This document shows positions 53,433-63,767 of a stretch of DNA of 64,000 nucleotides, one piece after another (position 1 is the first letter of the stretch; each line of letters opens with the position of its first letter). A program made the translations under genes and the position numbers. The stretch is taken from the NCBI RefSeq assembly GCF_004011835.1, contig NZ_RKLN01000001.1, positions 682,001 through 746,000 of the forward strand. Direction: 5' to 3'. The notes under the pieces were generated by a model. It had not been told where the DNA came from. It searched no databases and saw only the letters and a list, made by a program, of their open reading frames with translations. The stretch comes from Rhodococcus spongiicola. Its GTDB lineage: Bacteria; Actinomycetota; Actinomycetes; Mycobacteriales; Mycobacteriaceae.

Positions 53433-54512
53433 TCAGAAACGCGGATGATCGCCAACCAGAGCGGCGCGAACCGCGTCGGCGTCAGACGCCTTCCTGACGG
53501 TACCGAGCGTCCAGCAGTCGATATGGCGGGCCGTGAGGACCGCCAGCGCCCGATCCACATCTTCCGGCGCGACGATCGCGACCATGCCGACACCCATGTT
53601 GAATGTCTGCTCCATCTCGGCACGCTCGACGCGACCACGCTGCGAAATCAACGTGAACACCGGCGCCGGGCTCCAGGTGCCGCGGTCGAGTTCGGCGACC
53701 AAGCCCTTGGGCATCACGCGTGCGAGGTTGTTGACCAGGCCACCACCGGTTACGTGGCAGAAGGTGCGCACGTCGGCCTCGGCAGCGAGCGCAAGGCAGT
53801 CCTTTGCGTAGATCTTGGTGGGCTCGAGCAGTTCCTCACCGAGCGTGCGGCCGAATTCGTCGACGTGACCGGTCAACGACATGCGGTCGATCTCGAGCAG
53901 CACCTTGCGGGCGAGTGAGTAGCCGTTGGAGTGCAGGCCCGACGAACCCATGCCGATCACGACGTCACCGGGGCGGACCCGGTCCGGTCCCAACACCGCA
54001 TCGGCCTCGACGACACCGACACCTGTTGCCGAGATGTCGTAGTCGCCGTCCGCCATCACGCCGGGATGCTCAGCCGTCTCGCCGCCGAGCAGCGCGCAGC
54101 CGGCCTGGATGCAACCCTCGGCGATGCCGCCGACGATCTCCGCGACCCGCTCCGGTACGACGCGGCCCACGGCGATGTAGTCCTGCAGGAACAGCGGCTC
54201 GGCCCCACACACGACAAGGTCGTCGACCACCATCGCGACGAGATCGAGACCGACGGTGTCGTGCTTGTCCATCGCCTGGGCGACGGCGAGCTTCGTGCCG
54301 ACGCCGTCGGTGGAGGCCGCGAGCAGCGGCTCCTTGTAGTGACCCTTGAGCGAGAACAGACCGGCGAACCCACCGAGACCCCCCATTACCTCGGGGCGGC
54401 TGGCCTTCTTCGCCAGCGGAGCAAACAGCTCGACTGCCCGGTCGCCCGCTTCGATGTCCACTCCGGCGGCGGCGTACGAAGCGCCCTGCGTGCGGGTACT
54501 GTCCTCGGTCAT
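53433..54512 (-). CDS. purM: Phosphoribosylformylglycinamidine cyclo-ligase
   Basis: 359 residues. Forms the imidazole ring of aminoimidazole ribotide in purine synthesis. Features: GGFAGLF, ASTDGVGTKL (ATP/substrate site), LLGGETAEHPGV and GSSGLHSNGYSLAR. The start at 54512 (MTEDSTRTQ) fits the family; the frame is open to 54584. About 150 bases downstream of purF. Confidence 0.96.
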   Translation of the reverse strand: MTEDSTRTQGASYAAAGVDIEAGDRAVELFAPLAKKASRPEVMGGLGGFAGLFSLKGHYKEPLLAASTDGVGTKLAVAQAMDKHDTVGLDLVAMVVDDLVVCGAEPLFLQDYIAVGRVVPERVAEIVGGIAEGCIQAGCALLGGETAEHPGVMADGDYDISATGVGVVEADAVLGPDRVRPGDVVIGMGSSGLHSNGYSLARKVLLEIDRMSLTGHVDEFGRTLGEELLEPTKIYAKDCLALAAEADVRTFCHVTGGGLVNNLARVMPKGLVAELDRGTWSPAPVFTLISQRGRVERAEMEQTFNMGVGMVAIVAPEDVDRALAVLTARHIDCWTLGTVRKASDADAVRAALVGDHPRF

Positions 54513-54664
54513 TGGGTTCTGGCTCCAGCCTTGATTTCGGTGAACGTCTCCACTGACGCAATCACGGAAGTCACGCATACGCATGCATGCGCGTACGCGG
54601 CAAATACCTCGATTGCGCCCTTACGCTACCGGAGTGCACGAGGCACGCCGGAACCGTCCTGCGC

Positions 54665-56245
54665 TCAGGGGCGGGACAGCACGTCGGCGTTGTCGTTGTC
54701 GTGCGAGATCGGGTTCCCCGCGGCGGACTCCAGCATTCCCTCGAGGACGTTCTTGCCCATCCCCTCGCTCGGCAGCGCGATCGGGTAGGTCCCGTCGAAG
54801 CACGCCTTGCACAGGCGTGTCGAAGGCTGCTCGGTCGCGGCAACCATGCCGTCGATCGAGATGTATCCGAGCGAATCGGCACCGATCGAGCGCCGCACCC
54901 CCTCGAGCATCTCATCGAGAGTGTCGTTCGCTCCGCTGCCCTCGGCACCGTTCGCGATGAGTTCGGCAGGCGAGGCGAAGTCGATTCCATAGAAGCACGG
55001 CCACTTGACCGGCGGAGAAGCGATCCGCACGTGGATCTCGAGCGCACCGGACTCACGCAGCATTCGGATCAGGGCACGTTGAGTGTTACCGCGGACGATC
55101 GAGTCGTCCACGACGACGAGACGCTTGCCGCGGATAACTTCCCGCAACGGGTTGAGCTTGAGCCGAATACCCAACTGGCGGATCGTCTGTGACGGCTGGA
55201 TGAAGGTGCGCCCCACATAGGCGTTCTTCATCAGGCCCTGACCATAAGGGATGCCCGAGCCCTGTGCGTATCCAACCGCGGCGGGCGTACCGGACTCCGG
55301 GACCGGGATCACCAGGTCGGCTTCGGCCGGGTGCTCCTTGGCAAGACGGCGGCCGATCTCGACGCGAGTCGAGTGCACCGAACGTCCCGCGATCACGCTG
55401 TCGGGACGAGCCAGATACACGTACTCGAACACACAGCCCTTGGGCTCTGGGTTGGCGAATCGCGATGATCGGACACCGTCGGCATCGATCGCGAGCAGTT
55501 CACCGGGTTCGATCTCGCGGACGAAGGAGGCACCGACGATGTCGAGGGCTGCGGTCTCGCTCGCGACCACCCAGCCGCGGTCGAGGCGGCCCAGGCACAG
55601 TGGGCGAATCCCGTACGGGTCACGCGCCGCATACAGCGTGTGCTCGTCCATGAAAGTCAGGCAGAACGCGCCACGCAACGTCGGCAGCAGCATCATCGCG
55701 GCCTGCTCGAGCGTGCTGTCGGCGGCTTCGTGCGCGAGCAGGGCGCCGACTACGTCGGAGTCCGACGTCGCAGCACCCGGGCGCTTGTCGTCGATCAGTC
55801 CGAGCTCGCGGGCACGCTGCGCGAGTTCGGCCGTGTTCACGAGGTTGCCGTTGTGGCCCAGCGCGACGCCGGTGCCCGCGGCCGTGGTCCGGAAGATCGG
55901 CTGCGCGTTCTCCCACGTCGTCGAGCCCGTGGTCGAGTAGCGGCAATGGCCGACGGCGACGTGCCCAGGCATCGCGCCGAGGGTCTGCTCGTCGAACACC
56001 TGACTGACCAAGCCGAGGTCCTTGAAGACCAGCACCTGCGAGCCGTCGGCGACCGCGATGCCGGCCGCCTCCTGGCCGCGGTGCTGAAGGGCGTAGAGCC
56101 CGTAGTACGAGAGCTTGGCGACTTCCTCGCCCGGCGCCCAGACTCCGAAGACGCCACACTCCTCACGAGGTTCGTTCTCGTCAGCCTCCGGCGTGGTCGT
56201 AGCGAGAAGGTTCCGGCTGTTGACCGACAGGTCGGCACGAGTCAC
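54665..56245 (-). CDS. purF: Amidophosphoribosyltransferase
   Basis: 526 residues. First committed step of purine synthesis: glutamine plus PRPP gives phosphoribosylamine. A short propeptide precedes the nucleophilic Cys (EECGVFGV, about residue 30). The phosphoribosyltransferase loop VVDDSIVRGNTQ is intact. The GTG at 56245 is chosen: AGGGAG precedes it at nine bases, and the upstream ATG at 56287 overlaps a TAGAAT -10-like box. No purine riboswitch was seen. Confidence 0.95.
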   Translation of the reverse strand: MTRADLSVNSRNLLATTTPEADENEPREECGVFGVWAPGEEVAKLSYYGLYALQHRGQEAAGIAVADGSQVLVFKDLGLVSQVFDEQTLGAMPGHVAVGHCRYSTTGSTTWENAQPIFRTTAAGTGVALGHNGNLVNTAELAQRARELGLIDDKRPGAATSDSDVVGALLAHEAADSTLEQAAMMLLPTLRGAFCLTFMDEHTLYAARDPYGIRPLCLGRLDRGWVVASETAALDIVGASFVREIEPGELLAIDADGVRSSRFANPEPKGCVFEYVYLARPDSVIAGRSVHSTRVEIGRRLAKEHPAEADLVIPVPESGTPAAVGYAQGSGIPYGQGLMKNAYVGRTFIQPSQTIRQLGIRLKLNPLREVIRGKRLVVVDDSIVRGNTQRALIRMLRESGALEIHVRIASPPVKWPCFYGIDFASPAELIANGAEGSGANDTLDEMLEGVRRSIGADSLGYISIDGMVAATEQPSTRLCKACFDGTYPIALPSEGMGKNVLEGMLESAAGNPISHDNDNADVLSRP

Positions 56246-56349
56246 TGCAGGCGCTCCCTTAGGGGCTTCGGTGCGGGGCGAGCCCATTCTAACTACCGCG
56301 AGCGCATCAGTTGACGTTCGGTGGGCTGACTTTCTGCGAGTCGGGCAAT

Positions 56350-56430
56350 GCCACGGTTGTCACAGACCACGGTTGTCACAGGCCACGCCTGTCACCGGCC
56401 GTGCTTGTCACCGGCCCTGCTTGTCTACAG
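56350..56430. repeat. Tandem array of five 16-bp units between purF and the sterol-carrier gene
   Basis: Units start at 56350, 56366, 56382, 56398 and 56414 (first unit GCCACGGTTGTCACAG). The first two are nearly identical and the later three diverge. The array runs into the last codons of the downstream-strand gene. Confidence 0.85.
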
Positions 56431-56817
56431 ACGCAGCAGCGGCAGCCAGTGGCCGACCTCCCGGGCCCGGCTCCCCGACACGTCCAGCGAGCCGGCCGCG
56501 GCGGCATCGTCGAACCCCAGCCGTCCGGTCACCATCAGCAGCCACGTTCGCGGATCGGTCTCGACGACGTTCGGTGGTGTGCCGCGCGTGTGCCGCGGAC
56601 CCTCGATGCACTGCACCACGACGAACGGCGGCACCCGCACCTCGACGCTCGAACCGGGTGCTGTGTGTTCGAGCGTGCGGGCACTGAGTCGGACTGCAGC
56701 GGCCAGTTGTGCGCGCGCCGGTACCACCTGGTCCTCACCCCGCAGCCACGGTCCGACGGCGATTAGAGCGCTGCGAAGTTCGGCGGGATCGACGGCGCGA
56801 CGAGCTGGCATGGGCAT
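56425..56817 (-). CDS. Sterol-carrier-like family protein (Rv0807 type)
   Basis: 130 residues: RRAVDPAELRSALIAVGPWLRG, VRVPPFVVVQCIEGP, HTRGTPPNVVETDPRTWLLMVTG. Looks like the bacterial SCP2-like small family encoded upstream of purF in mycobacteria. Ligand unknown. The start at 56817 fits that length; ATG 56811 is two codons in. Confidence 0.82.
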   Translation of the reverse strand: MPMPARRAVDPAELRSALIAVGPWLRGEDQVVPARAQLAAAVRLSARTLEHTAPGSSVEVRVPPFVVVQCIEGPRHTRGTPPNVVETDPRTWLLMVTGRLGFDDAAAAGSLDVSGSRAREVGHWLPLLRL

Positions 56818-56893
56818 GGAATCTAACCGACGCTGCCGCCCCCAGCTGCCATCCTCGGGGAACAAGCCCGCATACAAAGCCGTTGCACAGGTC

Positions 56894-57331
56894 ATGAGCA
56901 CCGAGGTGAGCACGCCACGTCCGCTTCTCGATCTCGTTGCATCGCAGAACAAGGCGGTTCTCGTAACCGTCAAGCGCGACGGTAGGCCGCAGCTGTCGAA
57001 CGTCATGTACGCGTGGGACCCGGACACCCGTACGGCGCGGGTGTCCGTGACAGCGGACCGGGCAAAGACCCGCAATGCAGCGCGGGACCCGCGGGTCTCC
57101 CTGCACGTGAGCTCGCCCGACTTCTGGAGCTACGCAGTGGTCGAGGGCGACGCGGATCTATCGCCCGTCGCCGCGGACCCGATGGACTCGACGGTCGGCG
57201 AGCTCGTCGAGCTCTACCGCGGCGCCACCGGAAGCGAGCATGAGGACTGGGACGCGTTCCGGCGCGCGATGGTCGACGAGCGCCGGCTGGTTCTGCGGAT
57301 CAGCACCGAGCGCATCTACGGGATGGCCTAG
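56894..57331 (+). CDS. PPOX-class F420-dependent oxidoreductase family protein
   Basis: 145 residues, split-barrel flavin/F420 fold: NKAVLVTVKRDGRPQLSNVMYAWD, RVSVTADRAKTRNAARDPRVSLHV, then FWSYAVVEGDADL. Such proteins reduce or bind substrates with F420, FMN or heme; substrate unknown. Divergent from the sterol-carrier-like gene. Confidence 0.88.
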   Translation: MSTEVSTPRPLLDLVASQNKAVLVTVKRDGRPQLSNVMYAWDPDTRTARVSVTADRAKTRNAARDPRVSLHVSSPDFWSYAVVEGDADLSPVAADPMDSTVGELVELYRGATGSEHEDWDAFRRAMVDERRLVLRISTERIYGMA

Positions 57332-57365
57332 CTGCCCCGGCCGGCGGTCACACCGGCGCATCCCT

Positions 57366-57454
57366 CACTTCTCCGGAGCTCACTTCTCCGGAGCTCACTT
57401 CTCCGGAGCTCACTTCTCCGGAGCTCACTTCTCAGGTGCTCACTTCTCAGGGCC
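57366..57454. repeat. Tandem array of 15-bp units at the 3' end of the Abhydrolase_9 gene
   Basis: Four perfect copies of CACTTCTCCGGAGCT from 57366 to 57425, then a variant copy and a partial one reaching the stop codon region of the leftward gene. Each unit contains the palindromes CTCCGGAG and, across junctions, GAGCTC, so the array can form many small hairpins. Confidence 0.95.
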
Positions 57455-59221
57455 GTCGCGCCCGCGGAGCGACTCGAGCACGCCACGGACCCGCTCGGTG
57501 TCTGCCTGCGTCCAGCCGTCTGGGTTGGTGACCGCCACCCAACCGTCGAGGATGGTGGTTCCGTAGTTGTGGCCGTGCCCGTCGGGAACTCCGGCCGCGT
57601 TCGCCAGGTCCGCACTGACCTGCCAGAAGGTCACGAACGGGAACCACTTCATCGACGGCAGCCGATCGAACCCGGGTGGCTCCGACAGCCAGGCCGGGCG
57701 TTTGAAGATGAGGTCGGTGGACCACCACACCACGGGATCGGACGGGTGCTGGATGTACAGCACGCGCGGCTCTAGCCACGGTCCCGGCCCCCCGGGTATG
57801 GCGGCGGCGTCGTCGGCGAACCGCACGACCAGACCGTCTGCATACACCGGCTGGATTTCCGGGGTGCCGGGATCCCGTCTATCGGTGAGAGACCGCCACA
57901 GCGGATTCGAGTTGGGCGGCCCCACCCAAAGCACGCCGTCGACGGTCTCGCGAATTTCGGCGAGCCCGTTGAAAGCGCCCTCCCCGGCCTGCGTTCCGAG
58001 ACTCTCGCCGTAGACGTACAGCTTGGGTCGGGTGGCCTCCGGCTTGGTGAGCCACCGGTCGTGGACCGCACTGATCAGCGCATCGCCCGCGGCCGCCGCC
58101 TTGCTGCGGTCGGCGAGGAACGAGATCCAACTGGGCAGATACGAGTACTGGGCGGCGACGAGCGCGCTGTCGCCGTTCTCGACGAGTTCGATCGCCTGGG
58201 CCGCGGTCGGGTTGACCCAACCGGTGCCTGTAGTGGGGATGATCACGAGCGTCTTGCGTTCGAAAGCGCCGGTCCGCTCCAGTTCGTCGAGGACGACGTT
58301 CATGCGGGCCTCGGTGTCCTGGGCCGTTTCCAGCCCCGCATAGACCCGGATCGGCTCCTGAGCGGGTTCGCCGTTGGCTGCAGTCAGTTCGGCGGCGCTG
58401 ATGCCGCCGGAGACGAAGTTGCGGCCCTCGAATCCGAGGGTGTCCCACGGCGCCAACGACACCGGGCTTCCCGACTTCTCGGGCAGTAGCGGCTGCACCA
58501 CACCGGGGCGGGTTTCGTTGTTCTGGAGGCTGAACGCCGAGTTGACCGCGTTGTACCCGACCCGCAGGAGTATGCCGTCGACCAGCATGAACACCAGTAC
58601 CAGCACGACGGCGAGTCCGGCCGCCGATGCGGCCGGACTCGGGATCCTGAGCCAACGGTTGAGTTGGCGTGCCACCCACCGGACGAGGTCACGCAGCACC
58701 CGCCACACGGAGATGAGCGCGGCCGCGACGAGCATGCTCAGGCCGAGGGTACGGATGTATCCGGTGGTGGTCGTGCCCTCCGCGTTCATCAGCGCGGACA
58801 ACTCCCGCTGCCAGCCGGCCGAGTAGACCAGCATGATGGTCGCCGCGAGTAGCGAGAGGATCGGCACGGCCACCTTGACGGGCCGGATGATCCGGTCGGG
58901 CAGCGGCCACCAGGATCGGCGGGCCAGGCCGAACTCGTAGACCAACCAGCCGATCGCCGAGCCGACCGCGTATCCGATAGCGGCGCTGATGCCACCGATC
59001 AGTCCCTGGTACAGCCAGTCCCGCGGCAGCAGCGACGGCGTCAGCGACCAGCAGAAGAACAGCGTTCCGAACGCGATCCCCGTGAAATCCAGGCTGAGCA
59101 GACCCCACGCCCATGAAAGGAATGGATGCCGCTGCTGGAAGTTGGGGACCGCAGGGGGTGCCGGCTGCGGGTTCTCCCGCAGCTCAGTGACCGCCTCTCG
59201 TTCGACCCCCGGTTCCGTCAC
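57440..59221 (-). CDS. Multi-pass membrane alpha/beta-hydrolase (Abhydrolase_9 family)
   Basis: 593 residues. N-terminal half has four or five membrane helices (about 35-230; Abhydrolase_9_N). The C-terminal half is an alpha/beta-hydrolase with nucleophile elbow YGESLGTQAG (Ser). Probable esterase or lipase acting at the membrane; substrate unknown. The stop codon lies in the edge of a 15-bp tandem array. Located 22 bases downstream of purL. Confidence 0.85.
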   Translation of the reverse strand: MTEPGVEREAVTELRENPQPAPPAVPNFQQRHPFLSWAWGLLSLDFTGIAFGTLFFCWSLTPSLLPRDWLYQGLIGGISAAIGYAVGSAIGWLVYEFGLARRSWWPLPDRIIRPVKVAVPILSLLAATIMLVYSAGWQRELSALMNAEGTTTTGYIRTLGLSMLVAAALISVWRVLRDLVRWVARQLNRWLRIPSPAASAAGLAVVLVLVFMLVDGILLRVGYNAVNSAFSLQNNETRPGVVQPLLPEKSGSPVSLAPWDTLGFEGRNFVSGGISAAELTAANGEPAQEPIRVYAGLETAQDTEARMNVVLDELERTGAFERKTLVIIPTTGTGWVNPTAAQAIELVENGDSALVAAQYSYLPSWISFLADRSKAAAAGDALISAVHDRWLTKPEATRPKLYVYGESLGTQAGEGAFNGLAEIRETVDGVLWVGPPNSNPLWRSLTDRRDPGTPEIQPVYADGLVVRFADDAAAIPGGPGPWLEPRVLYIQHPSDPVVWWSTDLIFKRPAWLSEPPGFDRLPSMKWFPFVTFWQVSADLANAAGVPDGHGHNYGTTILDGWVAVTNPDGWTQADTERVRGVLESLRGRDGPEK

Positions 59222-59243
59222 CCATCATCCAATCCGTCACGCA

Positions 59244-61523
59244 TCATCCAAACATTGCAGGGAGGGTCGATTCGAACGACTCGCGCAACTCGGCCATCGT
59301 GACCGAGAACTGACCCTGCACCTCGATCGAGTCCGAGCCCTCGTCGACGACGCCGATACGAACCCATGGCAGGCCCCGGGCCGAGCACATTCCGGTGAAG
59401 CGGCTCTCCTCGGTACGAGGTACCGCGACCAGCACACGCCCGGCCGACTCGGAGAACAGCGTCACGAACGGGTCCGCATCCTCCGGTAGCAGGATTCGGC
59501 AGCCGGTCTCGCCGGACAGTGCGGCCTCTACGACAGCCTGCGCGAGGCCTCCCTCGGACAGATCGTGGGCGGCCGAGATCAGGCCGTCGCGCGAGCCGGC
59601 CAGCAGAATGTCTGCCAGCAGTTGCTCACGCTCGAGGTCGACCTGCGGCGGGACACCGCCGAGGTGACCGTGCTCGACCTGCGCCCAGATGGAGCCATCG
59701 AGCTCATCACGAGTCTCCCCCAGCAGGATCAGGGTCTCGCCCGGCTCGAGGCCGATGCCGGTCGGGATGCGACGCTCCACATCGTCGATGACGCCGAGCA
59801 CCGCAACGACTGGCGTCGGCAGGATCGCGGTGGATCCGGTCTGGTTGTAGAAGCTGACGTTGCCGCCGGTGACCGGGATGCCCAGCTTGGCGCAGCCGTC
59901 GGCCAGGCCGCGCACGGCCTGCTGGAACTGCCACATCACACCCGGGTCCTCCGGCGAACCGAAGTTGAGGCAATTGGAGACTGCCTTCGGCGTGGCGCCG
60001 GTGACGGCGACGTTGCGGTACGCCTCGGCGAGCGCGAGCTGCGCTCCGGCGTACGGGTCGAGCATCGTGTAGCGGCCCGACGCGTCGGTGGCCAGCGCGA
60101 TCCCGCGACCGGTCTGCTCGTCGATGCGGACCACTCCACCGTCGGCGTTCTCAGCGAGCACGGTGTTGCCACGGACGTAGCGGTCGTACTGCTCGGTGAT
60201 CCACTTGCGGCTGCACAGCGCCGGCGACGCGATCATCTTCATCAGCGTCGCCTGGAGCTCTTCCGCGGTCTCCGGACGCTTCAGGTTCGCGGTGGTGTCG
60301 GCGATCAGCGCGTCCTGGGTGTCCGGCCGCTCGACCGGGCGCTCGTACACCGGCCCCTCGTGCGCGACGGTGCGCGGCGGGACGTCGACGACGGTCTCGC
60401 CGTGCCAGTCGATGACGAGTCGCTCGCCGTCGGTGACTTCACCGATGACGGTAGCCAGCACGTCCCACTTTTTGCACACCTCCATGAACGCGTCGACATT
60501 CTCGGGGGTGACGACCGCGCACATGCGCTCCTGCGACTCGCTCGACAGCACCTCTGCCGCGGTCATGCCGGTGGCGCGCATCGGGACCTTGTCGAGGTCG
60601 ATGTGCATGCCTCCGTCCCCGGCCGCGGCCAGCTCCGACGTCGCGCAGGACAGTCCGGCACCGCCGAGATCCTGAATACCGACGACGAGCTCGGCCCGGT
60701 ACAGCTCGAGACAGCACTCGATTAGCACCTTCTCGGTGAACGGGTCGCCGACCTGCACGCTCGGCAGCTTTTTGGGGCGGCCGCCGGCACTGTCGTCGAA
60801 AGTCTCCGAGGCGAGCACCGACACGCCGCCGATGCCGTCGAGGCCGGTGCGCGCACCGAACAGGATGATCTTGTTGCCGGCGCCGGACGCGAAGGCCAGG
60901 TGCAGGTCCTCTACGCGCATTGCGCCTGCGCACAGCGCGTTGACCAGCGGGTTTCCCTGGTAGGACTCGTCGAAGACGGTCTCGCCACCGACGTTGGGCA
61001 AACCGAGGGAGTTGCCGTAGCCGCCGATACCACGCACGACGCCGTCGACGACGCGGCGCGTGTCGGTGTGGTCGGCGGCCCCGAAGCGGAGCTGGTCCAT
61101 GACCGCGATCGGGCGTGCACCCATCGCCATGATGTCGCGGACGATGCCGCCGACGCCGGTCGCCGCACCCTGATAGGGCTCGATGTACGACGGGTGGTTG
61201 TGCGACTCGACCTTGAAGGTGACCGCCCAGCCGTCGCCGATGTCGACGACACCAGCGTTCTCGCCGATGCCCGCGAGCATCGAGGCGCGCATCTCGTCGG
61301 TCGTGGTCTCACCGAAGTAGCGGAGGTGGACCTTCGACGACTTGTAGGAGCAGTGCTCGCTCCACATCACCGAGTACATCGCGAGCTCGGCATCGGTGGG
61401 ACGGCGACCGAGGATCTCCTTGATGCGGGCGTACTCGTCGTCCTTGAGGCCCAGCTCCTTGTACGGCTGAGCGACCTCAGAACTCGAGGAAGCGTGAGTG
61501 ACGGTATCTACCTGCGGAGACAC
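59244..61523 (-). CDS. purL: Phosphoribosylformylglycinamidine synthase subunit PurL
   Basis: About 759 residues, small-type PurL. Converts FGAR to FGAM using ATP and ammonia from PurQ. Features: [16 protein letters not shown] at the N-terminus with catalytic His, [32 protein letters not shown]-like and [13 protein letters not shown]. The GTG at 61523 is preferred by length; the frame reaches 61586. purQ lies upstream with pepC and a VOC gene in between. Confidence 0.95.
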   Translation of the reverse strand: MSPQVDTVTHASSSSEVAQPYKELGLKDDEYARIKEILGRRPTDAELAMYSVMWSEHCSYKSSKVHLRYFGETTTDEMRASMLAGIGENAGVVDIGDGWAVTFKVESHNHPSYIEPYQGAATGVGGIVRDIMAMGARPIAVMDQLRFGAADHTDTRRVVDGVVRGIGGYGNSLGLPNVGGETVFDESYQGNPLVNALCAGAMRVEDLHLAFASGAGNKIILFGARTGLDGIGGVSVLASETFDDSAGGRPKKLPSVQVGDPFTEKVLIECCLELYRAELVVGIQDLGGAGLSCATSELAAAGDGGMHIDLDKVPMRATGMTAAEVLSSESQERMCAVVTPENVDAFMEVCKKWDVLATVIGEVTDGERLVIDWHGETVVDVPPRTVAHEGPVYERPVERPDTQDALIADTTANLKRPETAEELQATLMKMIASPALCSRKWITEQYDRYVRGNTVLAENADGGVVRIDEQTGRGIALATDASGRYTMLDPYAGAQLALAEAYRNVAVTGATPKAVSNCLNFGSPEDPGVMWQFQQAVRGLADGCAKLGIPVTGGNVSFYNQTGSTAILPTPVVAVLGVIDDVERRIPTGIGLEPGETLILLGETRDELDGSIWAQVEHGHLGGVPPQVDLEREQLLADILLAGSRDGLISAAHDLSEGGLAQAVVEAALSGETGCRILLPEDADPFVTLFSESAGRVLVAVPRTEESRFTGMCSARGLPWVRIGVVDEGSDSIEVQGQFSVTMAELRESFESTLPAMFG

Positions 61524-62012
61524 GGGGCGTGCGGTCCCTTCCCTCTGAGATGAATCGGCAGGCCGGGCGGCGCGCTGCCACGGCAAAGTCTAGCCGCGGT
61601 CACCGACGCACCGCGCACCCGCGCCATGCGCCCAGTCCTCGCCGGTGAGTTAGCCTGCGCACCGTCTCGCGTGCACCACCTGCGCGGGGGCACGGCGGGA
61701 CGTATTACGCGTGGGCAAGTACCGCAGCCGGCGCCCCGACCGACGCTGCACACGCTGAGGGGCGTTGACAACCTCGGTGCGACGACAACCTCGGTGCGAC
61801 GACAACCTCGGTGCGACGACAACCTCGGTGCGACAACAGCCTCCATGCCACGACGGCCTCGGCGCGGCATCGCTGAATCGAACAGCGGCCGTTGAAATTT
61901 CGAAACCTTCACCTGGACAGTGACCCGAAACCGGCACAGCACCAACGAACCAGGCATCGAGTCGCTCAGCGGCCGCGGATCACCGTGCAGGAGAACGAGA
62001 CACCGTCCCCCG
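61524..62012. other. Spacer between pepC and purL
   Basis: About 490 bases without a recognised gene. Its only notable content is the 17-bp tandem array at 61768-61869. Open frames here look like products of the repeats or of GC bias. Confidence 0.55.
61768..61869. repeat. Tandem array of six 17-bp units upstream of purL
   Basis: Unit ACAACCTCGGTGCGACG, three perfect copies (61768-61818), one with a single change, then two degenerate copies ending at 61869. Confidence 0.93.
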
Positions 62013-63332
62013 CTAGCGCACCGGTGTGAGGAAAGCGGCGAGCGCATCGGCGTACATTCGGATGTCTCTCGCGCCCATCAACTCTCGGGCCGAGTGCATC
62101 GCCAACTGCGGCGCCCCGACGTCGACGGTCGACAGTCCGGTCCGGGATGCGGTGATCGGTCCGATCGTCGATCCGCACGGTAGATCGGCGCGGTGTACGT
62201 ACCTCTGCAGCGGGACCCCGGCGCGGTCGCAGGCGAGTGCGAACTCGGCGGCGCCGGCAGCGTCGGACGCGTAGCGGAGGTTCTGGTTGACCTTGAGCAC
62301 CGGTCCACCGCCCACCTCGATGCGGTGGGCTGGTTCGTGGCGATCTTGGTAGTTGGGGTGGGTCGCGTGCGCCATGTCGCCCGACGCACATACCGACCCG
62401 GACATCGCCCGCAGAAAGTCCTCGCGCCCGCCACCACGGAGGAGCACGATGCGCTCGAGCACCGAGTTGAGCAGGTCCGAGAAAGCACCGCGATCGGACA
62501 TGCTGCCGACCTCCTCGTGGTCGAACAACGCGAGTACCGGGGTGCACTCGCCGGGCTCGGGGACAGCAGCGAGCAACGCCTGCGTTCCGGCGTAACAGGT
62601 GCCCTGGTTGTCGAGCCGTGGGGCACTCACCAACGACAGGTCCTCCCCGACCACCGCCGACGGAGCCAGGTCGTGCGTCATCAGCTCCCAGCCGAGGACG
62701 GCGTCCGTGTCGACTCCGGCCTCGCCGGCGAGAAACCCGATGAACGAGCGCGACTCGCCGCCGATGCCCCACACCGCGTTCACGTGCCGCTGCGGGTCGA
62801 GCTGCACACCCTTGCGATCCTCGGAAAGGTGGATCGCCAGCTGCGGCACCCGCAGGATCGGGCGGTCGACCCGAACCAGCACCTCTTCCACCGTGCCACC
62901 CGAACGAACACTCAGCCGTCCGGAGATGCCGAGGTCACGGTCGAGCCACGAGTTGAGCCACGCACCCCCGTAGGGCTCGAGGCCGACGAGTTGCCAGCCG
63001 GCGGCGACAAGGTCGGGGTGCTGCTTGACCCGCAAGTTCGGGCTGTCGGTATGACCACCGACGATCCGGAACGGCGATGCCGGCCCGGACTCAACGGTGC
63101 CCCCCTTCCCGGTGCTCTCTGTGCTCCACGCGATCAGCGATCCGCCACGGATCAGGTAGTACCGGCCGGGCACCTCGGGCCACGCGTCAGTCTCGCGCAG
63201 TTCGGTGAATCCGTTCTCGGCGAGCTCCGCCGCCACCGTCGCACACACGTGAAACGGCGACGGCGACGCGTCGACGAACGAGCACAATCCCTGGGCGTCG
63301 GCCTGCGTCATCGATGGCATACCGACAATCAT
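62013..63332 (-). CDS. pepC: M18 family aminopeptidase
   Basis: 439 residues. Zinc-dependent aminopeptidase of the aspartyl-aminopeptidase group: [17 protein letters not shown] (first metal His), FDHEEVGSM (Glu/Asp metal ligands) and late [27 protein letters not shown]. Removes N-terminal residues from peptides in the cytosol. The start is uncertain: MIVGMPSM offers ATG at 63332, 63320 and 63311. Equivalent to the Rv0800 position. Confidence 0.92.
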   Translation of the reverse strand: MIVGMPSMTQADAQGLCSFVDASPSPFHVCATVAAELAENGFTELRETDAWPEVPGRYYLIRGGSLIAWSTESTGKGGTVESGPASPFRIVGGHTDSPNLRVKQHPDLVAAGWQLVGLEPYGGAWLNSWLDRDLGISGRLSVRSGGTVEEVLVRVDRPILRVPQLAIHLSEDRKGVQLDPQRHVNAVWGIGGESRSFIGFLAGEAGVDTDAVLGWELMTHDLAPSAVVGEDLSLVSAPRLDNQGTCYAGTQALLAAVPEPGECTPVLALFDHEEVGSMSDRGAFSDLLNSVLERIVLLRGGGREDFLRAMSGSVCASGDMAHATHPNYQDRHEPAHRIEVGGGPVLKVNQNLRYASDAAGAAEFALACDRAGVPLQRYVHRADLPCGSTIGPITASRTGLSTVDVGAPQLAMHSARELMGARDIRMYADALAAFLTPVR

Positions 63333-63360
63333 GCAGTACCGGGCTCAGGCAGTCGGGGGC

Positions 63361-63711
63361 TCAGTGCCCTCCTGCCACGCAGAACTGGTTGCCGTCCGGG
63401 TCTGCGAACACGACCCAGCGGAAGCTGTCCATGCTCTGTCGATGCACCTCGGTCGCGCCCGCAGCCAGAAGACGCTCGACCTCGGCGTCGAGGTCGGACG
63501 ACGACAGATCCACGTGCTGCCGGTTCTTTCCCGGGGTCGAGGCGCTCACCTTCTGGAAGCCGAGCTTGTGACCCCAGCCTGGAACTCCGACCACGTAGAA
63601 CCAGCCGTCGTTCTCCTCCTCGATCGTGCCGCCGGTCAGGTCGGCCCACCACTTCGCGAGCGGGCCCGGGTCGGTCGAATCGGTTGTGATCATGCCTAGT
63701 CCAAGTGTCAT
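63361..63711 (-). CDS. VOC family protein (glyoxalase/bleomycin-resistance fold)
   Basis: 116 residues, a single VOC domain: MTLGLGMITTDSTDP, KNRQHVDLSSSDLDAEVERLLAAGA and FADPDGNQFCVAG. The His and terminal Glu positions of metal-binding members are partly replaced (NQFCV ends without Glu), so metal binding is uncertain. Lies 28 bases upstream of pepC on the same strand. Confidence 0.86.
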   Translation of the reverse strand: MTLGLGMITTDSTDPGPLAKWWADLTGGTIEEENDGWFYVVGVPGWGHKLGFQKVSASTPGKNRQHVDLSSSDLDAEVERLLAAGATEVHRQSMDSFRWVVFADPDGNQFCVAGGH

Positions 63712-63767
63712 GGCGGCACGCTAGCGCGGGGGTCCGACAACCGGGGTACGACTTCGAGTGTCTCAGG

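Noticed and set aside
57240-57566. Plus-strand frame with repeated HFSGA pentapeptides
   Set aside because: The repeats are a translation of the 15-bp DNA array, which begins after the PPOX gene's stop; no start or domain supports a protein.
56350-61869. Possible CRISPR arrays
   Set aside because: The arrays are directly contiguous 15-17-bp units with no unique spacers and no cas genes nearby.
61626-61895. Plus-strand 89-residue frame over the 17-bp array
   Set aside because: Repeated residues simply reflect the DNA repeat; no homology or ribosome site.
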